From assembly GCF_004340205.1 (NCBI RefSeq), contig NZ_SLWB01000009.1:1-64000 (forward strand): a stretch of DNA of 64,000 nt, written 5' to 3'. The notes under the pieces were generated by a model. It saw only the letters and a list, made by a program, of their open reading frames with translations. It did no database searches and was not told the origin of the DNA. The translations under genes and the position numbers were made by a program. The stretch comes from Acetobacteroides hydrogenigenes (GTDB lineage Bacteria; Bacteroidota; Bacteroidia; Bacteroidales; ZOR0009). The stretch's first letter is position 1. Each line of letters starts with the position of its first letter. Positions 1 to 9,500 of the stretch are shown piece by piece.

Positions 1-540
1 ACAGTTGCTCTCTATCCTTCTCCAATCGTCTTCCGAAAATACAACTCTCAGAGTACAATTGGTCCTCTCTTTTTTGGGCATGCAAACATACGAGGAATGA
101 TGGTGTCCAAAAAGGAATATTACGTAGCACGATATGCGTATCACGAAAACGCCCCACTCCTTAGAATATGCTCTGGGGCTGGTTTAAAAGTATTATTGAT
201 ACGTGATACGTTTGTCTTGATACTTTTTGGACAGCCTCTCGCAGCCGAAGGTTGCACTCTGTGTTCTAAAGTATTAATGGATCAAAAACCTCAAACCAGA
301 AAAACTCCCTCCGTGAACTCTGAGTCTCAGAGTCTCAGTGTATCCGTGTTTTGTTTTTTATTTTCACCTAGTTTCGATGTTCAACTTTCAAAACATTGGG
401 AGGTACTATGTGAGCCTACTTGTTTAACGCTCCTATATTTTTAAATGCATTTGCCCGGAATAAACAACCACGACGTGGTTAAATGTATTCTACAAGATGC
501 AGCAATCCACAGGTTCTACTGCCATCCTATTCGTTATGGA
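1..540. other. gene-less stretch with short palindromes
   Basis: No credible gene is seen: the open frames here are short, lack homology-like composition and cross the repeats. The stretch holds a perfect palindrome CTCTGAG-T-CTCAGAG at 318-332. It has a hairpin at 466-480 with arms AACCAC and GTGGTT around GAC, and an inverted pair CGTATCACG (137-145) / CGTGATACG (202-210). TCTCAGTGTATC (333-344) is the reverse complement of a 12-mer in the repeat between metH and metF (62152-62163), so part of this is probably a dispersed intergenic repeat. Confidence 0.5.
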
Positions 541-585
541 ACAAAAAATTGGCGAGCCCCAGAATTCACTCTATCGACTCGCCAA
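541..585 (-). terminator. rho-independent terminator of the GH20 gene
   Basis: On the minus strand, 21 nt past the stop codon of the hexosaminidase gene, arms TTGGCGAG and CTCGCCAA (549-556 and 578-585) pair perfectly over 8 bp around a 21-nt loop. A T-rich run (AATTTTTTGT read on the minus strand) follows. Confidence 0.7.
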
Positions 586-606
586 CAACTCATTTTTGTA
601 ACTCTA

Positions 607-2187
607 CTACTCGGTATAATAGGTAATACCCTTGCTATCCCAATAGCGCTTTAGCGTGGTAAGCGACTTAGTAAAGCGATCGTAGTCCTTATTGGCGGTT
701 TGTGTCCAACCAACCTCGGCATATGCGGCAATACGAGGGAAAACATGGCTGTAAAGATCAGTAACCTTAGGGATAAACTCGCACCACATTTGGCATCCAA
801 GACCCAATACCTGCTTAGCCTCGTTCTCGCTTATGCCTTGAGGTACGGGGTTAAACGAATAGGCTTTTGACAAAGGAATTGCCTTATGGTCGTAATCGAG
901 ATAGGTATAAGGATTATCGGAATTAACCACACTATATCCTCTGGTAATAGCATCCTTTAGCATCTCCGATTTGCCCTTCCAGAAGTGAATAATGGAGCTC
1001 TTAGCCAAGGAGCCGGTAGCGTCGCTCTCGCTCGACCATTCGTGCACATTCTTACCTAAGATCTCGTTCCATCCCATCATGCTGCGCTTCTGGCTATCGA
1101 TAAAGTTAGACACGCGATTGGTAAAGTAGATTTGCACATCGGAGTAGTTCTTAAAGCCCTCGCGCTCCATGAGCTGGGTTATGGCTGTACATTGCTTCCA
1201 TGGATCGTAGTTAACCTCATCGCCTCCAATATGAATCACTTTGCTGGGGAAAAGCGCCATTACCTCTTTAAGCACATCCTCTATAAAGGTATATACGCGC
1301 TCGTCGGCAATATTGTAAACTACCGGTTTAAGGAAACCGTAGCTGCTAGGCACCTTAATGGCTTCGCCTGTAGTGCCCAACCAAGGGTAAGCGGCAACAG
1401 CAGCCGAAGCATGTCCGGGCATCTCTATCTCGGGGACAATGGTAATATGTCGTGCTGCAGCATAGGCTACAATCTCGCGAATATCATCTTGGGTGTAGTA
1501 CCCACCGTGGGCGTTGGGGTCGAACGTTGTGCTCTTCCATCCGGTAGGCCATATGCCGCTTTGGGTGCTATCTCGCCAAGCGCCGACCTCGGTAAGTAGA
1601 GGGTACTTCTTTATTTCGATACGCCAACCCTGATCGTCGGTTAGGTGCCAATGGAAAACGTTCATCTTAAGCAGCGCCATCTGATCGAGCATCTGCTTAA
1701 CAACAGCCTTACCCTTAAAGTTACGCGACTCGTCGAGCATAAAAGCGCGCCACCCAAAGGCAGGCTTGTCCTCTATCTTACAAGCCGCAATGCGGTAGTT
1801 CCCTGTGCCGGTAAGCTGCATAAGATGACGTAGCGACTGTACCGCATAAAAACAGCCAGTAGGTGTTGCTGCCTCGATGGCTATTTTATCCGAAGCCACT
1901 GTCAAGCGATAAGCCTCATTTGCCATCGTCTTATCCTGCTTAAAGACAACCTGTCCTTTAGCGCTCGTGGCTATAGCAATACCATATTCGTCCTTAAAAG
2001 TTGCAGTCAGCCACTTTAACTCCGAGGCAAAAGAACGAGGAAGAGTTACGCTAAGATTTTGCTTAAACTCAAAAGCACCACTCAGCTTATCCAACTGGTT
2101 GGGATAGGGAATAATGGTGTAGGGTTGCTGCCCAAACGAGACAAAACTCATGGCTAAAAGCAGCGCACAGATTAGTAGTTTCTTCAT
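607..2187 (-). CDS. secreted beta-N-acetylhexosaminidase, glycoside hydrolase family 20
   Basis: Removes terminal N-acetylhexosamine from glycans or chitin-type oligosaccharides, probably in the periplasm or at the surface. The 526-aa protein starts MKKLLICALLLAMSFVSFGQ, a clear signal peptide; a longer frame reaches 2265, but its extra 26 residues are charged and would bury the signal peptide, so I use the ATG at 2187. An N-terminal GH20b-like domain (about 25-145) precedes a TIM-barrel domain. The barrel carries the FHWHLTDDQGWR motif and HIGGDE, with the catalytic Asp323-Glu324 pair of substrate-assisted GH20 catalysis. PEIEMPGHA is another family hallmark. The gene stands alone: it is divergent from the OmpA-domain gene and has its own terminator. 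Substrate is not predictable from the sequence. Confidence 0.92.
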   Translation of the reverse strand: MKKLLICALLLAMSFVSFGQQPYTIIPYPNQLDKLSGAFEFKQNLSVTLPRSFASELKWLTATFKDEYGIAIATSAKGQVVFKQDKTMANEAYRLTVASDKIAIEAATPTGCFYAVQSLRHLMQLTGTGNYRIAACKIEDKPAFGWRAFMLDESRNFKGKAVVKQMLDQMALLKMNVFHWHLTDDQGWRIEIKKYPLLTEVGAWRDSTQSGIWPTGWKSTTFDPNAHGGYYTQDDIREIVAYAAARHITIVPEIEMPGHASAAVAAYPWLGTTGEAIKVPSSYGFLKPVVYNIADERVYTFIEDVLKEVMALFPSKVIHIGGDEVNYDPWKQCTAITQLMEREGFKNYSDVQIYFTNRVSNFIDSQKRSMMGWNEILGKNVHEWSSESDATGSLAKSSIIHFWKGKSEMLKDAITRGYSVVNSDNPYTYLDYDHKAIPLSKAYSFNPVPQGISENEAKQVLGLGCQMWCEFIPKVTDLYSHVFPRIAAYAEVGWTQTANKDYDRFTKSLTTLKRYWDSKGITYYTE

Positions 2188-2382
2188 AATGTTTAGATTA
2201 AAACGATTAGGGCATACATCCTCAAATTCAGTAACACGCTTTTTGTATTCGACAATGCCTTGCAATAAATATAACCATTCGGAGCAATAATCAAACCAAC
2301 AGAAAAACAGAGAAACTGCCTAGCCCTGCATCGTATATCAACTGCACTTAACAGACTATACCAACCTTACCGAGGCCTCTCG

Positions 2383-2414
2383 TGACGCATTTGTCGTGCG
2401 TCATGATATCATGA
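2383..2414. promoter_or_regulatory. paired palindromes in a divergent promoter region
   Basis: The 326-bp gap between the divergent GH20 gene (start 2187) and the OmpA-domain gene (start 2514) contains two adjoining symmetric elements. TGACGCA (2383-2389) is repeated inverted as TGCGTCA (2397-2403), and TCATGATATCATGA (2401-2414) is a perfect 14-bp palindrome that overlaps it. Position and symmetry suit an operator for a dimeric regulator, but no regulator is assigned. Nothing else stands out in the gap. Confidence 0.4.
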
Positions 2415-2513
2415 ATAAAAACTACGAACAAAAGAGGTTTAGTTAAAACCAGCACACTTTTTGTACACTTTGTTTCTTTTTTACTATTTTTAAGCCAATT
2501 AAAACCGGATATT

Positions 2514-3791
2514 ATGAATAAACAAAGAACTACAATTCTAACAAAAAACGCATTACCGTTAATTGTTGTGGCTTTTCTCCTATTTGGAACCTCCAATAGC
2601 CTATCGGCCCAAACTTGGATCGAAAAAATGGGCAACCGGGTAAAAGAAAAGGCTGTCGAAAAAGTTGAAGAGCGCATCGAGAACAAAAGCGAAGAAGCCA
2701 TAGACAAAGGGCTTGATAAAACCGAAGATGCCGTAAAGAAGTCGGCTAAAAAAGGGAAAAAAGGTGCTTCTACCCAAAAAGGTGGAGAAACAAGCAACGA
2801 AGAAATGGAGGCATCATCGCCAAAAGCCACACAGCAACGAGCTGATGTTTCCTATACAAAATACGACTTTGTACCCGGCAACGAGGTGATTTTTGAAGAC
2901 GACCTAAAAGGAGAACAGAAGGGCGAATTCCCAAGCAAATGGGACTTAGTGGAAGGGAATGCCGAGGTTGCCCAAGTCAACGGCGAGAATACACTTGCCA
3001 TTGTTGGTTTTACCTATATCACGCCTCTTTTTAGAGACAAATCTTTCAAACTTCCCGATGAATTTACATTGGAATTTGATTTGCTCATCGACGGGGCGGA
3101 AGGTGAAACCGCCGTTGAGTTTATAAACAACAGTGATGAAGTAATCGCCAATTCGCAATTTTGGAAAGACAACACCCGATTCTTGTTTAACTGGAACAAC
3201 AATACCAACGAAAGAACAAGCGAAGACACATACGACAACAGTCAAGGATGGCATCATTACGCTTTGTCGTTCAACAAACGGGCAATGAAGGTATATATGG
3301 ACGCCAAGCGTGTAGCCAACATCCCGAACATTACCGAAAAACCTGTAAAAATAAAATTATTTGCCCGCGGACCGGAAGACAATAGCGTTTTCCACATTAA
3401 GAACATTCGCATCGCCAAAGGCGCCGTGCCTCTGTATAACAAGCTGCTTACCGATGGTAAAATTGTAACCTACGGCATCACATTCGACGTAAACAAGGCA
3501 ACCATCAAGCCACAGTCGATGGGAACCATCAACGAGATATTTTCCATTCTCCAGAAATACCCAGACCTGAGATTCTCCGTGGAAGGACACACCGACAATA
3601 CTGGCAACACAACCCAAAACCAAACTCTTTCCGAATCACGCGCTAAGGCAGTGTGCGAAAAACTGAAGGAAATGGGAATTAGCGCCAGTCGTCTTTCGGC
3701 TAAGGGACATGGAATGAGCAAGCCCATAGATAACAACGACACCCCCGAAGGCCGCGCGAAAAACCGCAGGGTGGAGTTTGTGAAGCAGTAG
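2514..3791 (+). CDS. secreted protein with LamG-like middle and C-terminal OmpA domain
   Basis: A 425-aa exported protein. Residues 1-33 form a signal peptide ending at SLSAQ. Residues about 36-95 are an extremely Lys/Glu-rich amphipathic stretch (VKEKAVEKVEERIENKSEE), probably helical. Residues about 125-300 look like a jelly-roll of the LamG/concanavalin type (FTLEFDLLIDG, GWHHYALSFNKRAMKVYMD). Residues 313-425 are an OmpA family peptidoglycan-binding domain: ITFDVNKATIKPQSM, VEGHTDNTG, LSESRAKAV, KGHGMSKPIDNNDTPEGRAKNRRVEF. It probably tethers to peptidoglycan with the jelly-roll facing a sugar or protein ligand. It heads a run of four exported-protein genes on the same strand. TTTG at 2459 with TACTATTT at 2482 could be its promoter, weakly. 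Confidence 0.85.
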   Translation: MNKQRTTILTKNALPLIVVAFLLFGTSNSLSAQTWIEKMGNRVKEKAVEKVEERIENKSEEAIDKGLDKTEDAVKKSAKKGKKGASTQKGGETSNEEMEASSPKATQQRADVSYTKYDFVPGNEVIFEDDLKGEQKGEFPSKWDLVEGNAEVAQVNGENTLAIVGFTYITPLFRDKSFKLPDEFTLEFDLLIDGAEGETAVEFINNSDEVIANSQFWKDNTRFLFNWNNNTNERTSEDTYDNSQGWHHYALSFNKRAMKVYMDAKRVANIPNITEKPVKIKLFARGPEDNSVFHIKNIRIAKGAVPLYNKLLTDGKIVTYGITFDVNKATIKPQSMGTINEIFSILQKYPDLRFSVEGHTDNTGNTTQNQTLSESRAKAVCEKLKEMGISASRLSAKGHGMSKPIDNNDTPEGRAKNRRVEFVKQ

Positions 3792-3896
3792 CTTACACTC
3801 CATTTTTTCGTATAAACAAACCACCGGGTATACACAAGCAACAAGGTAATAGTATAATCCGGTGGCTATTCAATGTTTAATTTTAAATTGATAGCC

Positions 3897-4379
3897 ATGC
3901 GTAAAACGCTACTTCTTCTATGCGCAATTGTGCTTACCCTTGGGGTATTTGCACAACGGAGCAAAGGTAACATTACAGTTACCACACCTCCAGGATGGGC
4001 CAAGGTACAAGGATCGGTGCTCGAGCACCAATATCTAAAGAATGGGGCATCGTTTATGATTAAGGAGGAAACTCAACTAAACGGGAAAACGCTGGGTAAT
4101 GCCGTAAATACTGCCAAACAGCAAATTGGCAAGTACTTTTCCGATGCATCCTTTGCAAAAGATGAATTCCTAAAAGTTGACGGACAAGACGCCCAAAGCA
4201 CAACCTATACCTACACAGCAAAAGCAGGAGGTATGGTACTAAAGATGAAGATGCAAAGCATCTACGTAATGGTAAACGGGAAGTGCCAGAACATATCGTT
4301 TGGAAGCACGGCCGACAGCTTTGGCATGCTAGCCAAAGACATTCCTATAATACTGAAAGGAATAAAATTCAAAAAATAA
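3897..4379 (+). CDS. small secreted protein, possible PsbP/DcrB-like fold
   Basis: A 160-aa protein. The open frame begins at 3873, but the ATG at 3897 gives MRKTLLLLCAIVLTLGVFAQ, a clean signal peptide, so I choose that start. The mature part opens ITVTTPPGWAKVQGS and runs through alternating strands to IPIILKGIKFKK. This plan of a lipid-like signal, 'TPPGW', a central variable loop and a terminal helix resembles PsbP/DcrB/DUF1795-type small periplasmic proteins; that resemblance is my inference, not a firm family call. No catalytic motif is visible. It lies 105 bp behind the OmpA-domain gene and is probably co-transcribed with it. Confidence 0.7.
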   Translation: MRKTLLLLCAIVLTLGVFAQRSKGNITVTTPPGWAKVQGSVLEHQYLKNGASFMIKEETQLNGKTLGNAVNTAKQQIGKYFSDASFAKDEFLKVDGQDAQSTTYTYTAKAGGMVLKMKMQSIYVMVNGKCQNISFGSTADSFGMLAKDIPIILKGIKFKK

Positions 4380-4384
4380 AACAG

Positions 4385-4446
4385 GAAACACCCATATAAA
4401 AAGCCCTTTAAAATGAAGCAATCATATGGGTGTTTCATGCACTAGC
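4385..4446. repeat. 13-bp perfect inverted repeat between two secreted-protein genes
   Basis: GAAACACCCATAT (4385-4397) and ATATGGGTGTTTC (4434-4446) pair perfectly over 13 bp around a 36-nt loop. It fills most of the 78-bp gap and ends 11 bp before the next ATG. No T-run follows, so a simple intrinsic terminator is not supported. It may be an mRNA-processing or attenuation structure, or a small mobile palindrome. Confidence 0.55.
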
Positions 4447-4457
4447 AATTTTTTCAG

Positions 4458-5405
4458 ATGAAAACCACCTTAATCATTGTTTGCACGCTGCTTTGGAGCC
4501 AAACCCTCTTAGCTCAGAATCTAGCACAAAAGCATTTATCGCAGCTGCCACCCCTACCCGAGAACATCTGCAGCATTTCGAGCGCAGATGAAGACAGCTA
4601 TCGATCCCTCATTCTAATGGTAATAGAGGCGATAGAGGTCGATGTTGAACGCATTGAGCAGCTACAACCCACGCAAAACCAGATGATGCAAAGCCTCTCT
4701 AAGAAGACCGGCATATCGCAGCAAAAGTTAAATAAGCTTTCGAACTCCGACAATGAGGCCGAAGGCGAAAAGCTGATGCAGCAAAAAGTACTCGAGCAAT
4801 ACGGCATGAGCGTAGAGGATATAAAAAAGATCGAGAACATGAGCGAAGCCGAGCAAGAGCAGTGGGCCAAAGCCTACGCAAAAACGGGGAAAGCCAAGCA
4901 GAAACAGGCTCAGGACAAAAAACTCTACAACAATAGCGAAGAAATCAGCAAACTAGAAAAAGAGTTTGCCGCATATACCACCAGCTGGTCGGCCATGCAG
5001 CTCGACTTCGACAAGCAAGAAAGATTAGCAAAAACCAAACTCGACACCTGTCTCGAAAAAGTGCGCAGAAACGCTCCTGAACCTAGGTATCAGGGAGAAC
5101 ACTGCATTAACGAGAAAGCTATAGAAGAGTATTTGGCTAAAAACGAGCAGCCCTGCTACGAAGCATACTGCAGCCACATGACTCCTAAGAAAAAGCTGCT
5201 TATCGCCAAAAAAGAAGCAGACCTGCCCAAAATGATTGTACTGATTACCCAGATACAAACCCTGAAGAATAACTTGCTGAACGAGCAAACCGGCATCAAC
5301 CTAAATGCAACCCAAACACCCGAGGTGGCAGCACTGGCATTGGTAAAAGAATTTGCAAAGGATATGTACGATGTATTCTTGCCCATAGCAAATCCCTATA
5401 GGTAG
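4458..5405 (+). CDS. secreted helical protein of unknown function
   Basis: A 315-aa protein with signal peptide MKTTLIIVCTLLWSQTLLAQ. The mature chain is almost entirely predicted helix: Gln/Lys/Glu-rich stretches at about 65-190 (SKKTGISQQKLNKLSNSDNE, NMSEAEQEQWAKAYAKTG, EEISKLEKEFAAYTTSW) suggest coiled coils. Four cysteines between about 198 and 238 (DTCLEKV, EHCINEK, QPCYEAYCSH) could form two disulfides in the periplasm. No enzyme motif is seen and I do not recognise the family. It sits between two other secreted-protein genes on the same strand, 44 bp before the next, so a shared role in the envelope is likely but unproven. Confidence 0.7.
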   Translation: MKTTLIIVCTLLWSQTLLAQNLAQKHLSQLPPLPENICSISSADEDSYRSLILMVIEAIEVDVERIEQLQPTQNQMMQSLSKKTGISQQKLNKLSNSDNEAEGEKLMQQKVLEQYGMSVEDIKKIENMSEAEQEQWAKAYAKTGKAKQKQAQDKKLYNNSEEISKLEKEFAAYTTSWSAMQLDFDKQERLAKTKLDTCLEKVRRNAPEPRYQGEHCINEKAIEEYLAKNEQPCYEAYCSHMTPKKKLLIAKKEADLPKMIVLITQIQTLKNNLLNEQTGINLNATQTPEVAALALVKEFAKDMYDVFLPIANPYR

Positions 5406-5449
5406 AATAGGAAATTTCCATCAAACCAACAACCCCTAATCATTCTCGA

Positions 5450-6502
5450 ATGAAAAAGCATATCCTCTATATCGTTGCATTTGCGCTTATGCATATGCCA
5501 TCCTTCGGTCAGGACACAAACGAGGAAGAAAATGGAGTAACCTTTCTACCCCACTATAAAGGCGAAGTGGTAAATAAGATATCGGGCATCCCCAGTAGCA
5601 ATGCAGCAAAGATATTTTCGGTTATCTCCTCGTGGCAACCATTCATATCTCCACAAGGCTTTAAGCTAACAGCCCACGGGGACAACACCCAATTAGAAGT
5701 AATGGTCGAGCCCTACTTTTCGCAGGATGGGATAACCCTTACCAACGGAGGAGCCTCGCTAAACGTTTACTTCAACGATCCTTTAAAGATATTCCGTAGT
5801 TCGGTGGTTGCTGATATCTACATTAAGCCTCTGAAGGTAGCCGAATTTTTCGGTTACCCTATTTACTACAACGGGTATTTTGAAACCACCATTATCGGGA
5901 AATCCCACAAGCCGCTGTTCGTTCCGGTTACACGAGAAGAATACCTTAAAGCGCTAATAGCCGAAGAAGAAAAAAAGCAAAAAGGCTACGGACAAACAAT
6001 GACTGCCGACGAATACCAAAAAGAGATAGATAAGACTTACAGAGAACTGTTGAAAACGGACAAACAGGCAGCAGCCGAGTTTAAGAAAGAGATGGAAGGT
6101 GTGGTAAAAGAGTACGCTGCTAGCAACAAAACCCCAGATGTGATTTCCTTATTAAAAGAGGAACTACAGAACCTATCAGCCCAGGAACGCCAGCAGCAAG
6201 CCTACTATGCCTTGGGTGCGATGGAAAAATACGACAACTTTTCGGGACTGGTTCCCGAAAGCGACAAGGATCAGGGCGAACCCCTAGTACGCCCTAACTA
6301 CAACCTAATTGAGAAGGGCAAAGGCACCATACAGCTAATGGTGATGAGATGGAACATAAAAACTGAGGTAATAGAGAACGAATCATCGCCCCGCCTATAT
6401 ACTCCAAAACAGAATATTGGGTACGAACTTTCCGACAACAAAATAGCCGAGCTATACAATAGCCCTACCATATGGGCTCGGATATTTGCACTGGTAAAAT
6501 AG
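5450..6502 (+). CDS. secreted protein of unknown function
   Basis: A 350-aa protein with signal peptide MKKHILYIVAFALMHMPSFG. Two strand-rich regions (about 30-155 and 275-350) flank a helical, Lys/Glu-rich centre (about 160-260: EEEKKQKGYGQTMTADEYQK, ELLKTDKQAAAEFKKEMEG). The N-terminal part contains TLTNGGASLNVYFNDPLKIF. I do not recognise a family. It is the last gene of the four-gene secreted cluster and faces the first giant gene tail to tail, with a shared hairpin between them. Confidence 0.68.
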   Translation: MKKHILYIVAFALMHMPSFGQDTNEEENGVTFLPHYKGEVVNKISGIPSSNAAKIFSVISSWQPFISPQGFKLTAHGDNTQLEVMVEPYFSQDGITLTNGGASLNVYFNDPLKIFRSSVVADIYIKPLKVAEFFGYPIYYNGYFETTIIGKSHKPLFVPVTREEYLKALIAEEEKKQKGYGQTMTADEYQKEIDKTYRELLKTDKQAAAEFKKEMEGVVKEYAASNKTPDVISLLKEELQNLSAQERQQQAYYALGAMEKYDNFSGLVPESDKDQGEPLVRPNYNLIEKGKGTIQLMVMRWNIKTEVIENESSPRLYTPKQNIGYELSDNKIAELYNSPTIWARIFALVK

Positions 6503-6531
6503 TATCACCCCTCGCATAAAACAACAAAAAG

Positions 6532-6560
6532 GAAGGCTGCCCCAACAAGGTGCAGCCTTC
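6532..6560. terminator. bidirectional terminator between convergent genes
   Basis: Arms GAAGGCTGC (6532-6540) and GCAGCCTTC (6552-6560) pair over 9 bp around an 11-nt loop. An A-rich tract lies to the left and TATATTATTT to the right, so it can end transcripts from both the secreted-protein gene (stop at 6502) and the giant gene (stop at 6565). Confidence 0.75.
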
Positions 6561-6564
6561 TATA

Positions 6565-9500
6565 TTATTTTGCAACGTTGTTGCCAACGTGGTAGGGTGG
6601 GCCGGTACGTGGAATACGATGAACCTTAATCTTAGCGTCAACTTCTGTACTGCCATTCGTTACCGAATTCTGACAGCCATTGGTATTTGTAACTATAACC
6701 TTAACATCAGGATACGAAACCAAATCAGTATTACCAGCAGGGAATAGCTGATCGTTAGTTGGAGTATGCAATACTGGAGTTTCGCTGTTTAACTCGGCAG
6801 GTAAAATAGAATAGTTGGAAGTTGTTACCGACCATTGGTAGGTGTATCCAACTGCCCCATTCGTGATGCTAAGAGCTGGAGCGTCACCAGCACACTTACT
6901 AATCTCCGAAAGTATAGGAGCCGGAGGCAACGAGTTTACCGTAATACTAATATCGCGCGATAGCGAACTCTTCCCGCAACTATTTACTCCCTTTACCTTT
7001 AGCGTACCACTTGTTGCATTTGCAGCAAAATCTAGTGTAACGCTATTGCCAGTACCGTTAATGGTAGCATTAGTTCCCGTATAACTCCACTCGTAGCTGG
7101 TTGCAAGCGCATCAGCAGGAACAGTATAAGTCACTCCAGTTTCGCCCTTACATACCGAGACATCACTCACTGTAAAGGCACCCAACTGATCGGGTATTTT
7201 ATTCCACGATATCTCACGCTCGTCGTATACATCACTACAACCGTTAGTTCCTGTAAGCGTAAGCCTTACCGTTGCAGTACCCGATGGCGATGAAGGGGTA
7301 AAGGTTGCCAACGCAGGATCGGGACTTTGTGTCCAAGTACCACCAGTTCCACTCCATGTAGGAGTACCACTATATGAACCTGTAGCGGTAGCCTCCGACA
7401 TCTGTATTGGTGATTTTCCTGTACAAATACCTAAAGCATCAGGACCAGCATTAGCAACAGGAGCCTGGTTAACAACAACTGTGGTAGTTGCTGTACCAAC
7501 ACACCCTTTACTATCTGTAACCTTATAAGTAAGGTCGTAAGAACCTCCTGTTGCATTGGCAAACGATGGAGCTAATTCCGTCGTACTTGATAACGATCCT
7601 GCGCCTGTACCTGTCCAACTGTGGGTATAGGTACCTGTTCCGCCAGCAGGTGCTGCCGTAATAACGACTAAAGACCCACTACATACAGAAGGCGCAAGGG
7701 GAGATATGGTTGCCGTTGGTGGAGTGTTGACGGCAACAGAATAAGCATCAGAAAGAGGACCATCACCTGCCGTACAACCGCTTACACCTCTAACTGTTAA
7801 GTATCCAGACGAAGCCGTAGGTGAATAGCTTAAGGTTATGCTATTAGTAGCAGTAACCAATCCCCCTTGAATATCCGAACCTGTGGTATGTTCTACCGCA
7901 CCAGCGTTACTATAGTACCACTTATACCCCGAAGCATTCGCTATTACAGGAACCGTATAGGTATAGGCAACATCACCTTTACACACCGATTGCGCTCCGC
8001 TACTTATATTTTTCTTTTCGGTTACCGAACCTCCATTCGATACATTGATAGCATACGTAGAGGCTGTTCCGATTCCACAACTATTCTTACCGCTTACCGA
8101 GATTGTTGTAGGACCTGCCACACTAAACGAAAGAGATGCCGCCCCCCCCGTAGGGCCAACCGCCACCCCGTTTACCTTCCATTCGTATGATGATGCATTA
8201 TCAATGGCTGGCACAGTATATACAACCGTAGTATTCTTACAAACCGACACATCGCCACCAATCAACCCAGCGGCAGCCGGCTTTGGGTTTACCGTAACCA
8301 CAACGGCACTACTGGTTGACGAGCAGCCCCCAGAATTGGTTGCAATAACATCAACAGATTGAGTTCCGGCAGGTAATAATGTAGTCGGTGGAGTATAAGT
8401 ATTGCTTCCTCCATTTTGCACTACAGCACCGTTTACCCTAAAGGTATAGTTGGTTAAACCACTTGTAGCTGTAAACGTAATGCTAGACCCTTCGCAGATG
8501 GTGTTATCGGCATCGTTACTCGACACCACAACGGTAGGCATAGGGTTCACATTTACGACAACCGATGTTGTACCTGTAATGGTACCAGCAATTCCATTAG
8601 CTGTAATTCCTGTAAGCGTATAGGTAGTAGAGGCTGCAGGCGTAACGGTAATGCTGTATGGACTGGTTGCCAACGGGGGAGTTGTTATGGTTGTTGCCCC
8701 AGCCTTATAGGTAAGGACCCAAGGAGGAGTTCCCGAAAAGGTTACTGTCATAGTGGTAGAACTACCGCTACAAAGATTAACCGTACCCGGGCTAGTAAAC
8801 GATGCCGAACTAGCAGACAATGGCATCACAGAGCCTAGGGTAAAGTGGGTATAGCTCCCAAAACTTACCGACGAGGTGGTGGTTACTGTACCGTTGGTAC
8901 TAGACCCGGAGACAGCAGCCCCATCTCCAACCACCTCCCACTTTGATGTAGTAGCATTCCATCCCACAACCCTTAGGTTGCTCATATCAGGAATCGTACT
9001 CGCAACATCGCTCGAACCGTCGAGAGCTATACTAATTTGCGATTGACCTCCATTAGGAGCCTGTATCTTCCAGTACTCAGAGTGGCTAACGGTAGAGATA
9101 GGCGCTTCGAAACTATCAGTTGGCAAGCCTACGTTAGTCGCATCGGCATAAGAATACGAGGCACTCCAGTCGGTTATTCCGGCAGGACCCGACACGTTAA
9201 GCAACGATATAGGACCATGTGCTTTGGTGTCAGAAAAGTTACCAATAGGGAACGTAAAGTTATTACCCGTCATCATAGCCTTAGTAAGCACACCATTTAC
9301 AAACGACAATGGTATTCCTGCGGATGGAGAAGCGGTAGCGCCATAGTTGAGCTTAAACTGAGTTCCAGAAGGAACCGTAATTAACCCACCAGTAAGCTTT
9401 AGGTCTCCATCAATCTCAATATTGTTAACCACCGACACCCCATTCAAATTATTTACCACAAGATTATTTAGGGCATTTCCATCTACAAAAGTTCCCTTAA

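Noticed and set aside
97-654. Two plus-strand open frames (115 and 69 codons) at the window start
   Set aside because: They run through palindromes and into the antisense of the GH20 gene, have odd composition and no signal, domain or plausible start context.
6565-6900. Type A T9SS C-terminal domain at the end of giant copy 1
   Set aside because: The usual NP, GxY and terminal Lys-rich strand pattern is missing; the end is an Ig-like strand region followed by the TGPPYHV tail.
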